DNA from: Neorhizobium galegae bv. orientalis str. HAMBI 540
GTDB lineage: Bacteria > Pseudomonadota > Alphaproteobacteria > Rhizobiales > Rhizobiaceae
Assembly: GCF_000731315.1 (NCBI RefSeq)
Contig: NZ_HG938353.1
Span: 1-64,000, forward strand
Direction of reading: 5' to 3'
Length of the DNA stretch: 64,000 bases
A program made the translations under genes and the position numbers. Positions 18,267 through 27,831 of the stretch are shown here, piece by piece; within the stretch, counting starts at the first letter, position 1; the number at the start of each line of letters is the position of its first letter. The notes beneath the pieces are model-generated. The model saw only the letters and a list, made by a program, of their open reading frames with translations, was not told the DNA's origin and did no database searches.

Positions 18267-20048
18267 ATGCGAGATATCGCCGACATACATGAACGTATCT
18301 CCAAGGCGTTCGGGTCTTCCCCGGCGGCCGGCATGGCCGAACCCGTGGTCGAAAAGGTCGTGCCCGCTTTTGGCGTGCAGCCGGGTGAGGAGAAACGTGC
18401 ACCACGCAGTGTATTTGCCTCGCTCTTTTCCCGGATCTCCGAGTGGCGCCGCCAGCGCACGGTTCCCAGGCTTCAGCACGCCTTGAAGAATGCCGAGGCG
18501 GCCAGCGCTGCGAAATCCCGGCAGATCGCCACCGTCGTCCATGAAATCCGCACGCCGCTCAACGGCATTCTCGGCATGACCCATCTTCTCGGCCAGACCA
18601 AGCTGACTGCGGAACAGCAGAACTATCTAAGTGGCATTCGCCAGTCCGGTTATGCCCTGGCGCAGCTCGTCGAGGATCTCCTCGACTATTCGACGCTGGA
18701 AGCCGGCCGTTTCCGGCTCAACAACCGGGCGGAAAATCTCCGTCATCTCATCGAAAACGTCGTCGAGATGCTGGCGCCACGCGCCCACGAGAAACGGATC
18801 GAGATCGCCGCGACGGTGGCCGCTGATCTGCCCGACCTCCTCGATTTCGATCCGGGACGTATCCGGCAAGTGCTTTTCAACGTCATCGGCAATGCCGTGA
18901 AATTCACCGCCCATGGCGGCGTACTGGTGCAGGCTGCGGTCGATGACGGCAATGTCGCTATCGCAGTCATCGATACCGGTCCCGGCATGGCGCCGGAGGA
19001 ACTGAGCCAAGTTTTCGGTGAGTTCGAGCAGGCAGGCTCCGCGGAGGCACGCAGCGGCGGCACCGGTCTCGGTCTAGGTATTGCCTCCCGAATCCTGGCG
19101 GAGTTCGGCGGATCGCTTTCCGTCGCCAGCCAGAAGGGGGTCGGCAGCACGTTCACCATCCGCTTCCCCTTGCATTTCGCGGAAACGGCGCAATCGGGCA
19201 CAGGCCAACGCAACCAATTGCTCGCGATGTCGCGCGTTCTGCTTCTGGCGCCGGAAGGGCCAGCCGCGAAGGCGACGGTCGCGACGATCGAAACGCTTGG
19301 CGGCCGCTGCCGGCACGTCGCCAACACGGCCGACGCGCAGATGCTGATCGACCGAGCAGAGACTGGGCCGCTGCCCTATACCGACCTGATCGTCGATCAC
19401 CGGCTTGCCTCCGATTATGCCAATGAAAAGGCGCATGCGCCGCTTCATCGCATCCTGCTCGTCAATCCAGAGGAACGCGCTTCCCAGCCTCAGGATTTCT
19501 TCGACGCGTGGCTCATCCGGCCGCTTCGGGAAAAATCCCTGATCGATGTCTTAAGCGGCCGCCTGCGCGGTTTCGGCACACGCGACGCGCTGAATGACAA
19601 CCAGGCCATGCCGGCGCCGCCCGTCATCGAAAAGCATGGCGAAGGGCTCGACGTGCTGCTCGGCGAGGACGATCCCGTCAATGCGCTGATCATCCGCTCG
19701 GTTCTGACAAAGGCCGGGCATCGCGTCCGTCTCGTCGGTGATTTCCCCACACTGATCGAGGCGGTACTCAACCGGGACACGCCGCTCGATCTTATCATTT
19801 CCGACATGTACATGCCTGGAGGAGATGTTTTCAATCTCCTGGCGGCACTGCGTGGCGAGGAGCAGAACGGCGTTCGGTCTCTGGTTCCGGTGATCGTGCT
19901 GACGGGCGAAAGCCGTGAGGCGACACATCGCGAGGCGCTTCTGAACGGGGCCAGCCGCGTCTTCGCAAAGCCGGTCGATCCGCTGACGCTGCTGGAGGAG
20001 GTCCGAATTTTGGGAGTTCTCTCCACCGAGCGCCAACAGGCGCGTTGA
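18267..20048 (+). CDS. Hybrid sensor histidine kinase/response regulator
   Basis: A 593-residue soluble-looking hybrid kinase. It has a HisKA dimerisation box VVHEIRTPLNGILGMT (phospho-histidine near residue 92), N box NVIGNAVKFT, G boxes DTGPGMAP and GGTGLGLGIASRI, then a receiver-like segment (about 325-435) with weak key residues, and a C-terminal receiver whose phospho-acceptor is about Asp513 in LIISDMYMPGG, with lysine in VFAKPVD. No membrane helix or PAS domain precedes the kinase, so the input is unknown. In Sinorhizobium a kinase gene lies at the same place beside olsB. Confidence 0.9.
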   Translation: MRDIADIHERISKAFGSSPAAGMAEPVVEKVVPAFGVQPGEEKRAPRSVFASLFSRISEWRRQRTVPRLQHALKNAEAASAAKSRQIATVVHEIRTPLNGILGMTHLLGQTKLTAEQQNYLSGIRQSGYALAQLVEDLLDYSTLEAGRFRLNNRAENLRHLIENVVEMLAPRAHEKRIEIAATVAADLPDLLDFDPGRIRQVLFNVIGNAVKFTAHGGVLVQAAVDDGNVAIAVIDTGPGMAPEELSQVFGEFEQAGSAEARSGGTGLGLGIASRILAEFGGSLSVASQKGVGSTFTIRFPLHFAETAQSGTGQRNQLLAMSRVLLLAPEGPAAKATVATIETLGGRCRHVANTADAQMLIDRAETGPLPYTDLIVDHRLASDYANEKAHAPLHRILLVNPEERASQPQDFFDAWLIRPLREKSLIDVLSGRLRGFGTRDALNDNQAMPAPPVIEKHGEGLDVLLGEDDPVNALIIRSVLTKAGHRVRLVGDFPTLIEAVLNRDTPLDLIISDMYMPGGDVFNLLAALRGEEQNGVRSLVPVIVLTGESREATHREALLNGASRVFAKPVDPLTLLEEVRILGVLSTERQQAR

Positions 20049-20147
20049 CGCGACCATTCCTGGAACCTATTATGACAATGGATGTCACGTTCTTGTCGCA
20101 GAGAAGTGATTTAAGGCGGTGATCAAACCGGGACGGGGAGAATCACC

Positions 20148-21020
20148 TTGGCAATCGAACTCCTGAACCGTGAAGTGATACCTGAAACAAACCAGGCGCC
20201 GGCCTCTGCTCCGGTAAGCGGCGATGTCTTCGGCCGCATTGGCACGCTCGAAACTCGGCTTGCCCGCAGCGAGCGTGAAATCGATGCCGCGCAGGCGGTT
20301 CGCTATCGCGTCTTCGTTGAAGAAATGCACGCGACACTCAGCCCCGACGCCATGCGCCGCCGCCGCGATGTCGATGCCTTTGATGCGATCTGCGACCACC
20401 TTCTGGTCGTCGACAACGCAATCGAGGGTGACATTGAAGACCAGATCGTCGGCACTTACCGCCTGCTGCGCCAGGAAGTGGCGTTAGCCAATAACGGCTT
20501 CTATTCGGCGTCGGAATTCGACATCGAGCCGCTGCTTGCGCGTCATCCCGACAAACAGTTCATGGAGCTCGGCCGCTCCTGCGTACTGCCGGACTACCGC
20601 ACCAAGCGCACCGTCGAATTGCTCTGGCAGGGCAATTGGGCCTATTCGCTGAAGCACGGCATGAACGCCATGTTCGGCTGCGCGTCCTTCCCGGGCGTTT
20701 CGCCCGAAGAACACGCCATGGCGCTGTCTTTCCTGCACCATACGGTCTCGACCAAGGGCGATTGGGCGGTTTCGGCACTGCCGGAACTCTATCGCCCGAT
20801 GGACCTGATGCCAATGGAGGACGTGAACACCCGCAAGGCGCTTTCCTTGCTGCCGCCGCTGATCAAGGGCTATCTGCGCCTCGGCGCCATGGTAGGCGAC
20901 GGCGCGGTCATCGACCACGCTTTCAACACCACCGACGTGCTGATTGTCCTGCCGATCGCCTCGATCTCCGACCGCTACATCAGCCACTTCGGCGCTGACG
21001 CGGGACGGTTCGCGAGCTAA
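20148..21020 (+). CDS. olsB: L-ornithine N-alpha-acyltransferase OlsB
   Basis: OlsB transfers a 3-hydroxyacyl chain from acyl carrier protein to ornithine, giving lyso-ornithine lipid, a phosphorus-free membrane lipid made under phosphate limitation. The 290-residue protein has the hemolysin/GNAT-like OlsB fold: AQAVRYRVFVEEMHA, the arginine-containing FMELGRSCVLPDYRTKRTVE, and GCASFPGV. The start is TTG at 20148, supported by GGGGAG 8 bases ahead and no closer alternative. Its 3' end overlaps the convergent antitoxin gene by 4 bases. The partner olsA is at 37.6 kb. Confidence 0.88.
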   Translation: MAIELLNREVIPETNQAPASAPVSGDVFGRIGTLETRLARSEREIDAAQAVRYRVFVEEMHATLSPDAMRRRRDVDAFDAICDHLLVVDNAIEGDIEDQIVGTYRLLRQEVALANNGFYSASEFDIEPLLARHPDKQFMELGRSCVLPDYRTKRTVELLWQGNWAYSLKHGMNAMFGCASFPGVSPEEHAMALSFLHHTVSTKGDWAVSALPELYRPMDLMPMEDVNTRKALSLLPPLIKGYLRLGAMVGDGAVIDHAFNTTDVLIVLPIASISDRYISHFGADAGRFAS

Positions 21021-21322
21021 CGACGTTTCTCGAAACGCTCCTCGTCTATCGGACGAACCGGATCGGGCCGCTGTATTTGGCTATGGTTGCCGTAAAACAG
21101 GTCCTCGATCTCCTTGTCCATTCCCTTGTCCAGATCGTCGGGAATGAAAAATTGACCGTCAAGATCGCCGATTCTCCGCTTCTTCTTCGGCTCTTCTTCC
21201 AGAGGTACGACCTTCACCGTCGGCTTACCGGCCTTGGCGATGACGAAAGCTTCGCCGTTTGCTGCCTCTTCGACGAGGCGCGACAGATGGGTTTTGGCTT
21301 CATGAATGTTGATAGTTTTCAC
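21017..21322 (-). CDS. Phd/YefM-type antitoxin without an adjacent toxin
   Basis: A 101-residue protein opening with the Phd/YefM DNA-binding fold: KTINIHEAKTHLSRLVEEAA, then GEAFVIAKAGKPTVKVVPLE and the toxin-binding region IPDDLDKGMDKEIEDLF. Relatives usually stop just after this point; here about 22 polar residues (HSQIQRPDPVRPIDEERFEK and on) follow and run into the olsB 3' end. GTG at 21322 is chosen because GGAGG lies 7 bases ahead. No toxin gene (VapC or RelE type) lies on either side. The start region sits at one edge of a long palindrome. Confidence 0.8.
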   Translation of the reverse strand: MKTINIHEAKTHLSRLVEEAANGEAFVIAKAGKPTVKVVPLEEEPKKKRRIGDLDGQFFIPDDLDKGMDKEIEDLFYGNHSQIQRPDPVRPIDEERFEKRR

Positions 21323-21327
21323 AAGCA

Positions 21328-21374
21328 AACCTCCGAGTGGACTGAGTTCACTAAACTTAGTCCGCTCGGAGGTT
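21328..21374. repeat. Long palindrome over the antitoxin ribosome-binding site
   Basis: Two 21-base arms (21328-21348 and 21354-21374) differ at only two positions, both G-T type in one strand, and enclose the 5-base loop CACTA. The outer arms are AACCTCCGAG/CTCGGAGGTT and the inner part reads GGACTGAGTT/AACTTAGTCC. The left arm contains the antitoxin Shine-Dalgarno. It lies between the malic-enzyme stop and the antitoxin start and lacks a T tract, so an operator is more likely than a terminator. Confidence 0.8.
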
Positions 21375-21391
21375 GATTGCAAGAAAACCAC

Positions 21392-23689
21392 TTACGTCCC
21401 AGCGTTGTAAGCGGCGATTGCTGCCATGTTGACGATATCGCTGTCCTTTGCACCCATCGAGGTGATCTGTACCGATTTGTCGAGGCCGACGAGCAGCGGA
21501 CCGATCACGGTCGAAGCGCCGAGTTCCTGCAGCATGCGGGTCGAGATCGAGGCCGAGTGGATCGCCGGCATGACGAGCACGTTGGCTGTTCCCGAGAGCC
21601 GGCTGAACGGATATTGCTCCATCCGATGCGGGTTGAGCGCCACGTCCGCCGCCATCTCGCCGTCATATTCGAAATCCACGCGACGCTGGTCGAGGATCTT
21701 GACCGCCTCGCGAACCCGCTCTGAACGTTCGCCGATCGGCTGCCCGAAGGTGGAATAAGCAAGCATCGCGACGCGAGGCTCGTAACCCATGCGCTTTGCG
21801 ACGCGCGCGGCTTCGACCGCGATATCGGCGAGATCCTCAGCATTCGGCATATCGTGGACGGCGGTATCGGCGACGAAGATCGTCCGGCCGCGTGAGATCA
21901 CCAGCGATACCCCGATCACCTTGTGCCCCGGCTTCGGATCGATGCAGCGGCGGACGTCCTGAAGCGCCGTCGCATAATTGCGGGTCGTGCCGGTCACCAT
22001 CGCATCCGCATCTCCGATGGCGACCATGGTCGCGGCGAAATGGTTACGATCGTTGTGGATCAGGCGCTGGACGTCGCGATAGAGGAAGCCTTCGCGCTGC
22101 AAGCGAGCGTAGAGATGATCGATATAGGCATCGAGCCGGTTGGAAAGACGCGCGTTGACGATTTCGACGCCGGTGCGGTCGAGGTCGATCCCCGCCTTTT
22201 CCGCCGTGGCGCGGATAACGTCGTCGCGGCCGAGAAGAATGGCAGTGCCGAGCTTCTGGGTGGTGAAGGAAATCGCCGCGCGCATGACCTGCTCTTCTTC
22301 GGCCTCGGCGAAGACAACCCGCTTCGGAAAGCGGCGAACGCGTTCGTAGATACCCTGCGTCGTCGCGGCAATCGGATCACGACGGGCGGAAAGTTCGCGT
22401 CCATAGGCGGCCAGGTCGGCAATGTTCTTGCGGGCGACGCCGCTTTCCATCGCCGCTTCCGCGACGGCAACCGGGATCGCGGAGATGAGGCGCGGGTCGA
22501 ACGGAACGGGGATGATGTATTGTGCACCGAAGCGGGGACGGTTGCCCTGGTAAGCGGCGGCGACATCGTCCGGCACGTCTTCGCGGGCGAGATTGGCGAG
22601 CGCATTGACGGCGGCGATCTTCATCGCATCGTTGATCTGGCTTGCCCGGACGTCGAGCGCGCCGCGAAAGATATAGGGGAAACCGAGGACGTTGTTGACC
22701 TGGTTTGGATAGTCCGAACGTCCGGTCGCCATGATTGCGTCGTCGCGAATGCGGGCGACCTCTTCCGGGGTAATTTCCGGATCGGGATTGGCCATCGCGA
22801 AGATGATCGGCCTGTCCGCCATCGAGCGGATCATCTCTTCGGTAAAGGCCCCCTTCTGAGAAAGGCCTAACACGACGTCCGCGTCCTTCATGGCCTCGGC
22901 GAGGGTCCGCTTGGTGGTGTTCACCGCATGGGCGGACTTCCACTGGTTCATGCCTTCGGTGCGGCCCTGGTAGATGACGCCCTTGGTGTCGACCAGGATG
23001 ATATTTTCCGAGCTGAAGCCCATCGCCTTGATGAGTTCGACGCAGGCGATTGCCGCGGCGCCGGCGCCGTTGCAGACGAGCTTGGTAGTCTTGAGGTCCC
23101 GGCCGGTCAGTTCCAATGCGTTGATCAGGCCAGCGGCGGCGATGATCGCCGTGCCGTGCTGGTCGTCATGGAAAACCGGGATGTCCATCAACTCGCGCAG
23201 GCGGCTTTCGATGATGAAGCACTCCGGCGCCTTGATGTCCTCGAGGTTGATGCCGCCAAAGGAAGGGCCGAGGAAGCGCACGCAGTTGATGAATTCGTCG
23301 ACGTTTTCCGTATCGACCTCAAGGTCGATCGCGTCGACGTCGGCGAAGCGCTTGAACAGCACGGCCTTGCCTTCCATCACCGGTTTCGAGGCGAGCGCCC
23401 CAAGATTGCCGAGACCGAGGATCGCCGTGCCGTTGGAGATGACGGCCACCATGTTGCCGCGCGTGGTGTAGTCATAGGCGGTTGCCGGATTTGCGGCGAT
23501 TGCCAAGACCGGCACGGCAACGCCCGGCGAATAGGCAAGCGACAGGTCGCGCTGGGTCGCCATCGGCTTGGTGGGATTGATTTCGAGTTTACCGGGGCGG
23601 CCTTCCGAATGGAAATCGAGTGCTTCCTGTTCGGTTACGGAAGCGCGCGAACGTGCGGCCTTCTCCGTGGCCTTGTCCTTAGCAGGCAT
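21392..23689 (-). CDS. tme: NADP-dependent malic enzyme (two-domain form)
   Basis: Oxidatively decarboxylates malate to pyruvate with NADP. The 765-residue chimeric form joins an N-terminal malic enzyme (about 1-430: [55 protein letters not shown]) to a C-terminal phosphotransacetylase-like domain (about 450-765), which is thought to regulate rather than catalyse. ATG at 23689 has a GGAGGAG site. In Sinorhizobium the tme gene is also a neighbour of olsB. I favour Tme over the NAD enzyme Dme from that context, not from a diagnostic residue. Confidence 0.85.
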   Translation of the reverse strand: MPAKDKATEKAARSRASVTEQEALDFHSEGRPGKLEINPTKPMATQRDLSLAYSPGVAVPVLAIAANPATAYDYTTRGNMVAVISNGTAILGLGNLGALASKPVMEGKAVLFKRFADVDAIDLEVDTENVDEFINCVRFLGPSFGGINLEDIKAPECFIIESRLRELMDIPVFHDDQHGTAIIAAAGLINALELTGRDLKTTKLVCNGAGAAAIACVELIKAMGFSSENIILVDTKGVIYQGRTEGMNQWKSAHAVNTTKRTLAEAMKDADVVLGLSQKGAFTEEMIRSMADRPIIFAMANPDPEITPEEVARIRDDAIMATGRSDYPNQVNNVLGFPYIFRGALDVRASQINDAMKIAAVNALANLAREDVPDDVAAAYQGNRPRFGAQYIIPVPFDPRLISAIPVAVAEAAMESGVARKNIADLAAYGRELSARRDPIAATTQGIYERVRRFPKRVVFAEAEEEQVMRAAISFTTQKLGTAILLGRDDVIRATAEKAGIDLDRTGVEIVNARLSNRLDAYIDHLYARLQREGFLYRDVQRLIHNDRNHFAATMVAIGDADAMVTGTTRNYATALQDVRRCIDPKPGHKVIGVSLVISRGRTIFVADTAVHDMPNAEDLADIAVEAARVAKRMGYEPRVAMLAYSTFGQPIGERSERVREAVKILDQRRVDFEYDGEMAADVALNPHRMEQYPFSRLSGTANVLVMPAIHSASISTRMLQELGASTVIGPLLVGLDKSVQITSMGAKDSDIVNMAAIAAYNAGT

Positions 23690-23802
23690 GTCTCCTCCAG
23701 CTTTTTGTGGGCAGCCGTCCTCTAGGCCGCGGCAGATGTTGTCTTTCAGGTGTCTTCATCGATAGTGTCGCAAGTTCCAGCGCGCAACAAAAAATCGGTT
23801 CC

Positions 23803-26535
23803 GTGACCCAGTTTGAAAGATTCCCCATCGACGCCCTGAATACTGCCGAGCTTGCCTCGGAGGAAAGCCGCGCCTCGGCAACGCCGATGATGGAGCAATA
23901 TATCGAGATCAAGGCGAATAATCCGGGTTCGCTGCTCTTCTATCGGATGGGCGATTTTTACGAGCTCTTCTTCGAGGATGCGGTCGATGCGTCTCGCGCG
24001 CTCGGCATCACGCTCACCAAGCGCGGCCAGCATCTCGGCCGCGAAATCCCGATGTGCGGCGTGCCGGTGCATGCCGCCGACGACTATCTGCAGAAGCTGA
24101 TCTCGCTCGGTTTCCGCGTCGCTGTCTGCGAACAGGTTGAAGACCCGGCGGAGGCCAAGAAACGCGGCTCGAAATCAGTGGTGAAACGCGATGTCGTGCG
24201 GCTGGTGACACCCGGCACGATTACAGAGGAGAAGCTCCTCTCACCGTTCGAGTCGAACTACCTGATGGCGCTCGCCCGCATCAAGGGGGCCGCCGAACCG
24301 CTTCTGGCGCTCGCCTGGATCGATATCTCGACCGGCGTCTTCCGGCTCGCCGAGACCGATCAGTCGCGGCTGCTCGCCGATATCCTGCGCATCGATCCGC
24401 GCGAACTGATCCTGCCGGATACGATGTTTCATGATGCCGAGCTCAAACCCGTCTTCGACGTGCTCGGCAAGGTCGCGGTGCCGCAGCCGTCCGTACTATT
24501 CGACAGCGCCAGTGCGGAGGGTCGCATTACCCGCTATTTCGGTGTTGGCACGCTCGACGGTTTCGGGAATTTTTCCCGTGCAGAACTCGCCGCCGCCGCG
24601 GCCGCCGTCGCCTATGTGGAAAAGACCCAGATCGCCGAACGGCCGCCGCTCGGCCGCCCGGAACGCGAAAGCGGCGCCTCGACGCTGTTCATCGACCCCG
24701 CGACCCGCGGCAATCTGGAACTGACCAAGACCTTGTCCGGGGAGCGTGAAGGCACGCTCCTGAAGGCGATCGACCGCACCGTGACCGGCGGCGGCGCTCG
24801 TTTGCTCGCCGAACGGCTGATGTCGCCGCTGACTGATCCCGACCGCATCAACCGGCGTCTCGATTCCATCTCTTTCCTGCTGGAAGAGCCCACGCTCTGC
24901 AGCGAGCTGCGCTCCGGGCTGAAACACGTGCCGGATATGCCGCGCGCCCTGTCGCGCCTGGTGCTCGACCGCGGCGGCCCACGTGATCTCGGCAGTATCC
25001 TGCAGGGGCTGGAAGCGGCCCGCGGTGTCGCGGCCTTTCTCGACAAGGCGATGTTGCCCGAGGAGCTGGGGCAAGCACTCGACGACCTGAAGGCTTTGCC
25101 ACTTCATCTGGAATCCATGCTCGGCAACATGCTGGCGCGGGAACTGCCGCTTCTGAAGCGCGACGGTGGGTTCCTCGCCGATGGCGCCCATTCGGACCTC
25201 GACGAGGTGCGAGCGTTGCGCGACCAGTCGCGGCGGGTGATTGCCGCGCTCCAGCTCCAATATGCCGAGGAGACCGGCATCAAGTCGCTGAAGATCAAGC
25301 ACAACAATGTCCTCGGCTACTTCATCGAAGTGACGGCCGGCAATTCCGGGACGATGACCGATACGCCTGAAGGCAAGGCACGCTTCATCCACCGCCAGAC
25401 CATGGCGAGCGCCATGCGCTTCACGACGACGGAACTTGCCGATCTCGAAAGCCGCATCGCCAATGCCGCTGACAAGGCGCTGACGATAGAGCTCGAAGCC
25501 TTCGACAGCATGGTCGCAGCCGTGACCTCGGAGGCAGAGACGATCAAGGCCGGTGCCCGCGCGCTGGCGGTGATCGACGTCGCGGCGGCCCTTGCCATGC
25601 TCGCCGATGAGTGGAGTTATCGCCGTCCGACAGTGGATGACTCGCGCATGTTCGCGATCGAAGGTGGTCGCCACCCGGTGGTCGAACAGGCGCTACGCAG
25701 ACAGTCCGTCGGCCCGTTCATCGCCAATGATTGCGATCTCTCGCCGCATAATGGCGGCGAGTTCGGTGCGCTCTGGCTGCTGACCGGCCCGAACATGGGC
25801 GGTAAGTCGACCTTCCTGCGCCAGAACGCACTGATCGCCATCCTCGCGCAGATGGGTTCCTTCGTGCCTGCGGTCTCCGCCCATATAGGCATCGTCGACC
25901 GGCTCTTCTCGCGCGTCGGCGCTTCGGACGATCTGGCCCGCGGCCGTTCCACCTTCATGGTCGAGATGGTCGAGACGGCCGCCATCCTCAACCAGGCGAG
26001 CGATCGTTCGCTGGTCATCCTCGACGAGATCGGCCGTGGCACCGCGACCTTCGACGGCCTGTCTATCGCCTGGGCGGCGGTCGAGCACCTGCACGAGGCA
26101 AACAGATGCCGCGGCCTGTTCGCCACCCATTTCCATGAGCTGACCGTACTGTCGGAGAAGCTGAACCGGCTTTCCAACGCCACGATGCGGGTGAAGGAAT
26201 GGGATGGGGAGGTGATCTTCCTGCACGAAGTCGGTCCCGGCGCTGCCGACCGTTCCTACGGCATCCAGGTCGCGCGGCTGGCGGGTCTTCCCGACTCGGT
26301 GGTCGCCCGCGCCCGCGACGTGCTGACCAAGCTCGAGGATTCCGACCGTAAGAACCCTGCGAGCCAGCTGATCGACGACCTGCCGCTCTTCCAGGTCGCA
26401 GTCCGCCGCGAAGAAGCCAAGCGCGCCGGGCCCTCCAAGGTCGAGGATGCGCTGAGGGCCATCAATCCGGACGACATGACTCCCCGCGAGGCTCTGGACG
26501 CGCTTTATGCGCTGAAGAAGCAGCTCAAGGCCTGA
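23803..26535 (+). CDS. mutS: DNA mismatch repair protein MutS
   Basis: MutS recognises mismatches and recruits MutL. Domain I carries the mismatch-contact motif [18 protein letters not shown]; the ATPase domain has Walker [10 protein letters not shown] near residues 662-670, [11 protein letters not shown], Walker [13 protein letters not shown] and ATHFHEL. About 910 residues, normal. The start is uncertain: GTG 23803 leaves 113 bases for promoters between this gene and divergent tme, whereas the longest frame begins at GTG 23707, only 17 bases from the tme start. Neither has a clear Shine-Dalgarno. Confidence 0.95.
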   Translation: MTQFERFPIDALNTAELASEESRASATPMMEQYIEIKANNPGSLLFYRMGDFYELFFEDAVDASRALGITLTKRGQHLGREIPMCGVPVHAADDYLQKLISLGFRVAVCEQVEDPAEAKKRGSKSVVKRDVVRLVTPGTITEEKLLSPFESNYLMALARIKGAAEPLLALAWIDISTGVFRLAETDQSRLLADILRIDPRELILPDTMFHDAELKPVFDVLGKVAVPQPSVLFDSASAEGRITRYFGVGTLDGFGNFSRAELAAAAAAVAYVEKTQIAERPPLGRPERESGASTLFIDPATRGNLELTKTLSGEREGTLLKAIDRTVTGGGARLLAERLMSPLTDPDRINRRLDSISFLLEEPTLCSELRSGLKHVPDMPRALSRLVLDRGGPRDLGSILQGLEAARGVAAFLDKAMLPEELGQALDDLKALPLHLESMLGNMLARELPLLKRDGGFLADGAHSDLDEVRALRDQSRRVIAALQLQYAEETGIKSLKIKHNNVLGYFIEVTAGNSGTMTDTPEGKARFIHRQTMASAMRFTTTELADLESRIANAADKALTIELEAFDSMVAAVTSEAETIKAGARALAVIDVAAALAMLADEWSYRRPTVDDSRMFAIEGGRHPVVEQALRRQSVGPFIANDCDLSPHNGGEFGALWLLTGPNMGGKSTFLRQNALIAILAQMGSFVPAVSAHIGIVDRLFSRVGASDDLARGRSTFMVEMVETAAILNQASDRSLVILDEIGRGTATFDGLSIAWAAVEHLHEANRCRGLFATHFHELTVLSEKLNRLSNATMRVKEWDGEVIFLHEVGPGAADRSYGIQVARLAGLPDSVVARARDVLTKLEDSDRKNPASQLIDDLPLFQVAVRREEAKRAGPSKVEDALRAINPDDMTPREALDALYALKKQLKA

Positions 26536-26688
26536 CGTTTCGACAACGGGTTCAGAGTGCGCGATTTAGGAGGTGAGAGACCGCGCCGGGGATCGCCTCC
26601 TTCGGACCCTCGATCCGCATGCCATTTCAGCCTGAACATGCTAATGCCTTCCAGATCGTGATCGAAGCCGTTTCATCGGGTATCCTGC

Positions 26689-27720
26689 GTGCTGTCCGTT
26701 CCCTTGCCTTTTCTTGCCGGCCTCGTCTTCGCGCTGACGCTTTATCGCAGCCTGAAGGGCGTCGAACTGCCCGGAACGCGTCGTTATTTCTATGCGTTCC
26801 TTGTGCTCTATGCCTTCCAGGGCGTTGGGGTCGGGCTGCGTTTTGGCTACGGAGTCGACGGATTGGTGCCCTTTTTGCCGATTACCGCGTCCATCATGCC
26901 ACCGCTTGCCTTCCTGGCGTTCCGCGGTCTGACCGCAAAACCTCTAGAGCAGCCTTGGTTGCACGCCGTGGTGCCCTGCGTCGTGGCAGTGGCGGTTGGT
27001 TTCTTCCGCGATCTTGTCGATCCACTGCTGCTGGTGATCTTCTTCGGCTACGGCGTTGCGCTTTACAGGCAGACGGTCTCGGGCGGAGACGACTTGATGG
27101 CCGAAGCCTCCCTGCAGCGGGTTCGTCCGGCGTTGCGCGCTGCTCGTTTGACCGCAGGGCTGATGCTGTTCTTCGCTGTCAGCGATGCCGCGCTGGCCGT
27201 CTATACCAATATCTACGGCGCACGCGATGTACCGTTGGCGGTTACGATCATGAACCTCGCGGCGATGGCCGCGGTGATCGTCTACTATTTTTCACCAGAT
27301 TTCTCGTCGGCCAAACCGACTGCTGCTTCGCCTTCCGTCGAGCCAACGGAAGAAGATAAGATCTCGCTATCTCGCATCGAGGCGGCTCTGGAAGAGGGCG
27401 AGCTTTACAAGAGCGAGAATCTGAGCCTTGCGAAGCTTTCCCGCAAGGCGAGGCTTCCGGCCCGCGAGGTCTCTGCCGCCATCAATCGTGTGACGGGGCT
27501 GAATGTCTCGCAGTTCGTCAACGATCGCCGTATCGCCGAAGCCTGCCGCCTCCTGCGGGAGACCGAACGGACGGTGATCCAGGTGATGCTGGACGTCGGC
27601 TTCTCGACGAAGTCCAACTTCAATCGTGAATTCCGCCGCGTGACGGGCATGAGCCCCAAGCAATGGAGAGCCGAGGCAAGGGCCGCACAAGACGGCGGTG
27701 CGATAAAAACACGGCCTTGA
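26689..27720 (+). CDS. Membrane-anchored AraC family transcriptional regulator
   Basis: A 343-residue protein with an unusual layout for an AraC regulator: the first 200 or so residues form about six or seven membrane helices (LPFLAGLVFALTLYRSL, LAAMAAVIVYYFSPDF), followed by a linker and a C-terminal double HTH (NLSLAKLSRKARLPAREVSA; VIQVMLDVGFSTKSNFNREF then GMSPKQWR). The regulator would therefore work from the membrane. The start is GTG at 26689 with a weak site. It stands alone between mutS and glnD; the ligand and targets are unknown. Confidence 0.85.
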   Translation: MLSVPLPFLAGLVFALTLYRSLKGVELPGTRRYFYAFLVLYAFQGVGVGLRFGYGVDGLVPFLPITASIMPPLAFLAFRGLTAKPLEQPWLHAVVPCVVAVAVGFFRDLVDPLLLVIFFGYGVALYRQTVSGGDDLMAEASLQRVRPALRAARLTAGLMLFFAVSDAALAVYTNIYGARDVPLAVTIMNLAAMAAVIVYYFSPDFSSAKPTAASPSVEPTEEDKISLSRIEAALEEGELYKSENLSLAKLSRKARLPAREVSAAINRVTGLNVSQFVNDRRIAEACRLLRETERTVIQVMLDVGFSTKSNFNREFRRVTGMSPKQWRAEARAAQDGGAIKTRP

Positions 27721-27831
27721 ACTTCAAAGCGGGAAGCAACAACTTTGAAACGTCCGATGATGATAATCGTTGGTCAAGGTGCCTCAAAAAGATTATAGCC
27801 TCCCCCGCAGGCCGGGCACCGGCAGGATAAC

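Noticed and set aside
20049..20147. A general-stress (RpoE2/EcfG-type) promoter before olsB
   Set aside because: GGAAC and GTT occur but about 22 bases apart, longer than the spacing required.
21328..21374. The antitoxin palindrome as a terminator of the malic-enzyme gene
   Set aside because: It lies 18 bases after the tme stop, but in the tme RNA the two mismatches become A-C and no T run follows; it also contains the antitoxin ribosome-binding site.
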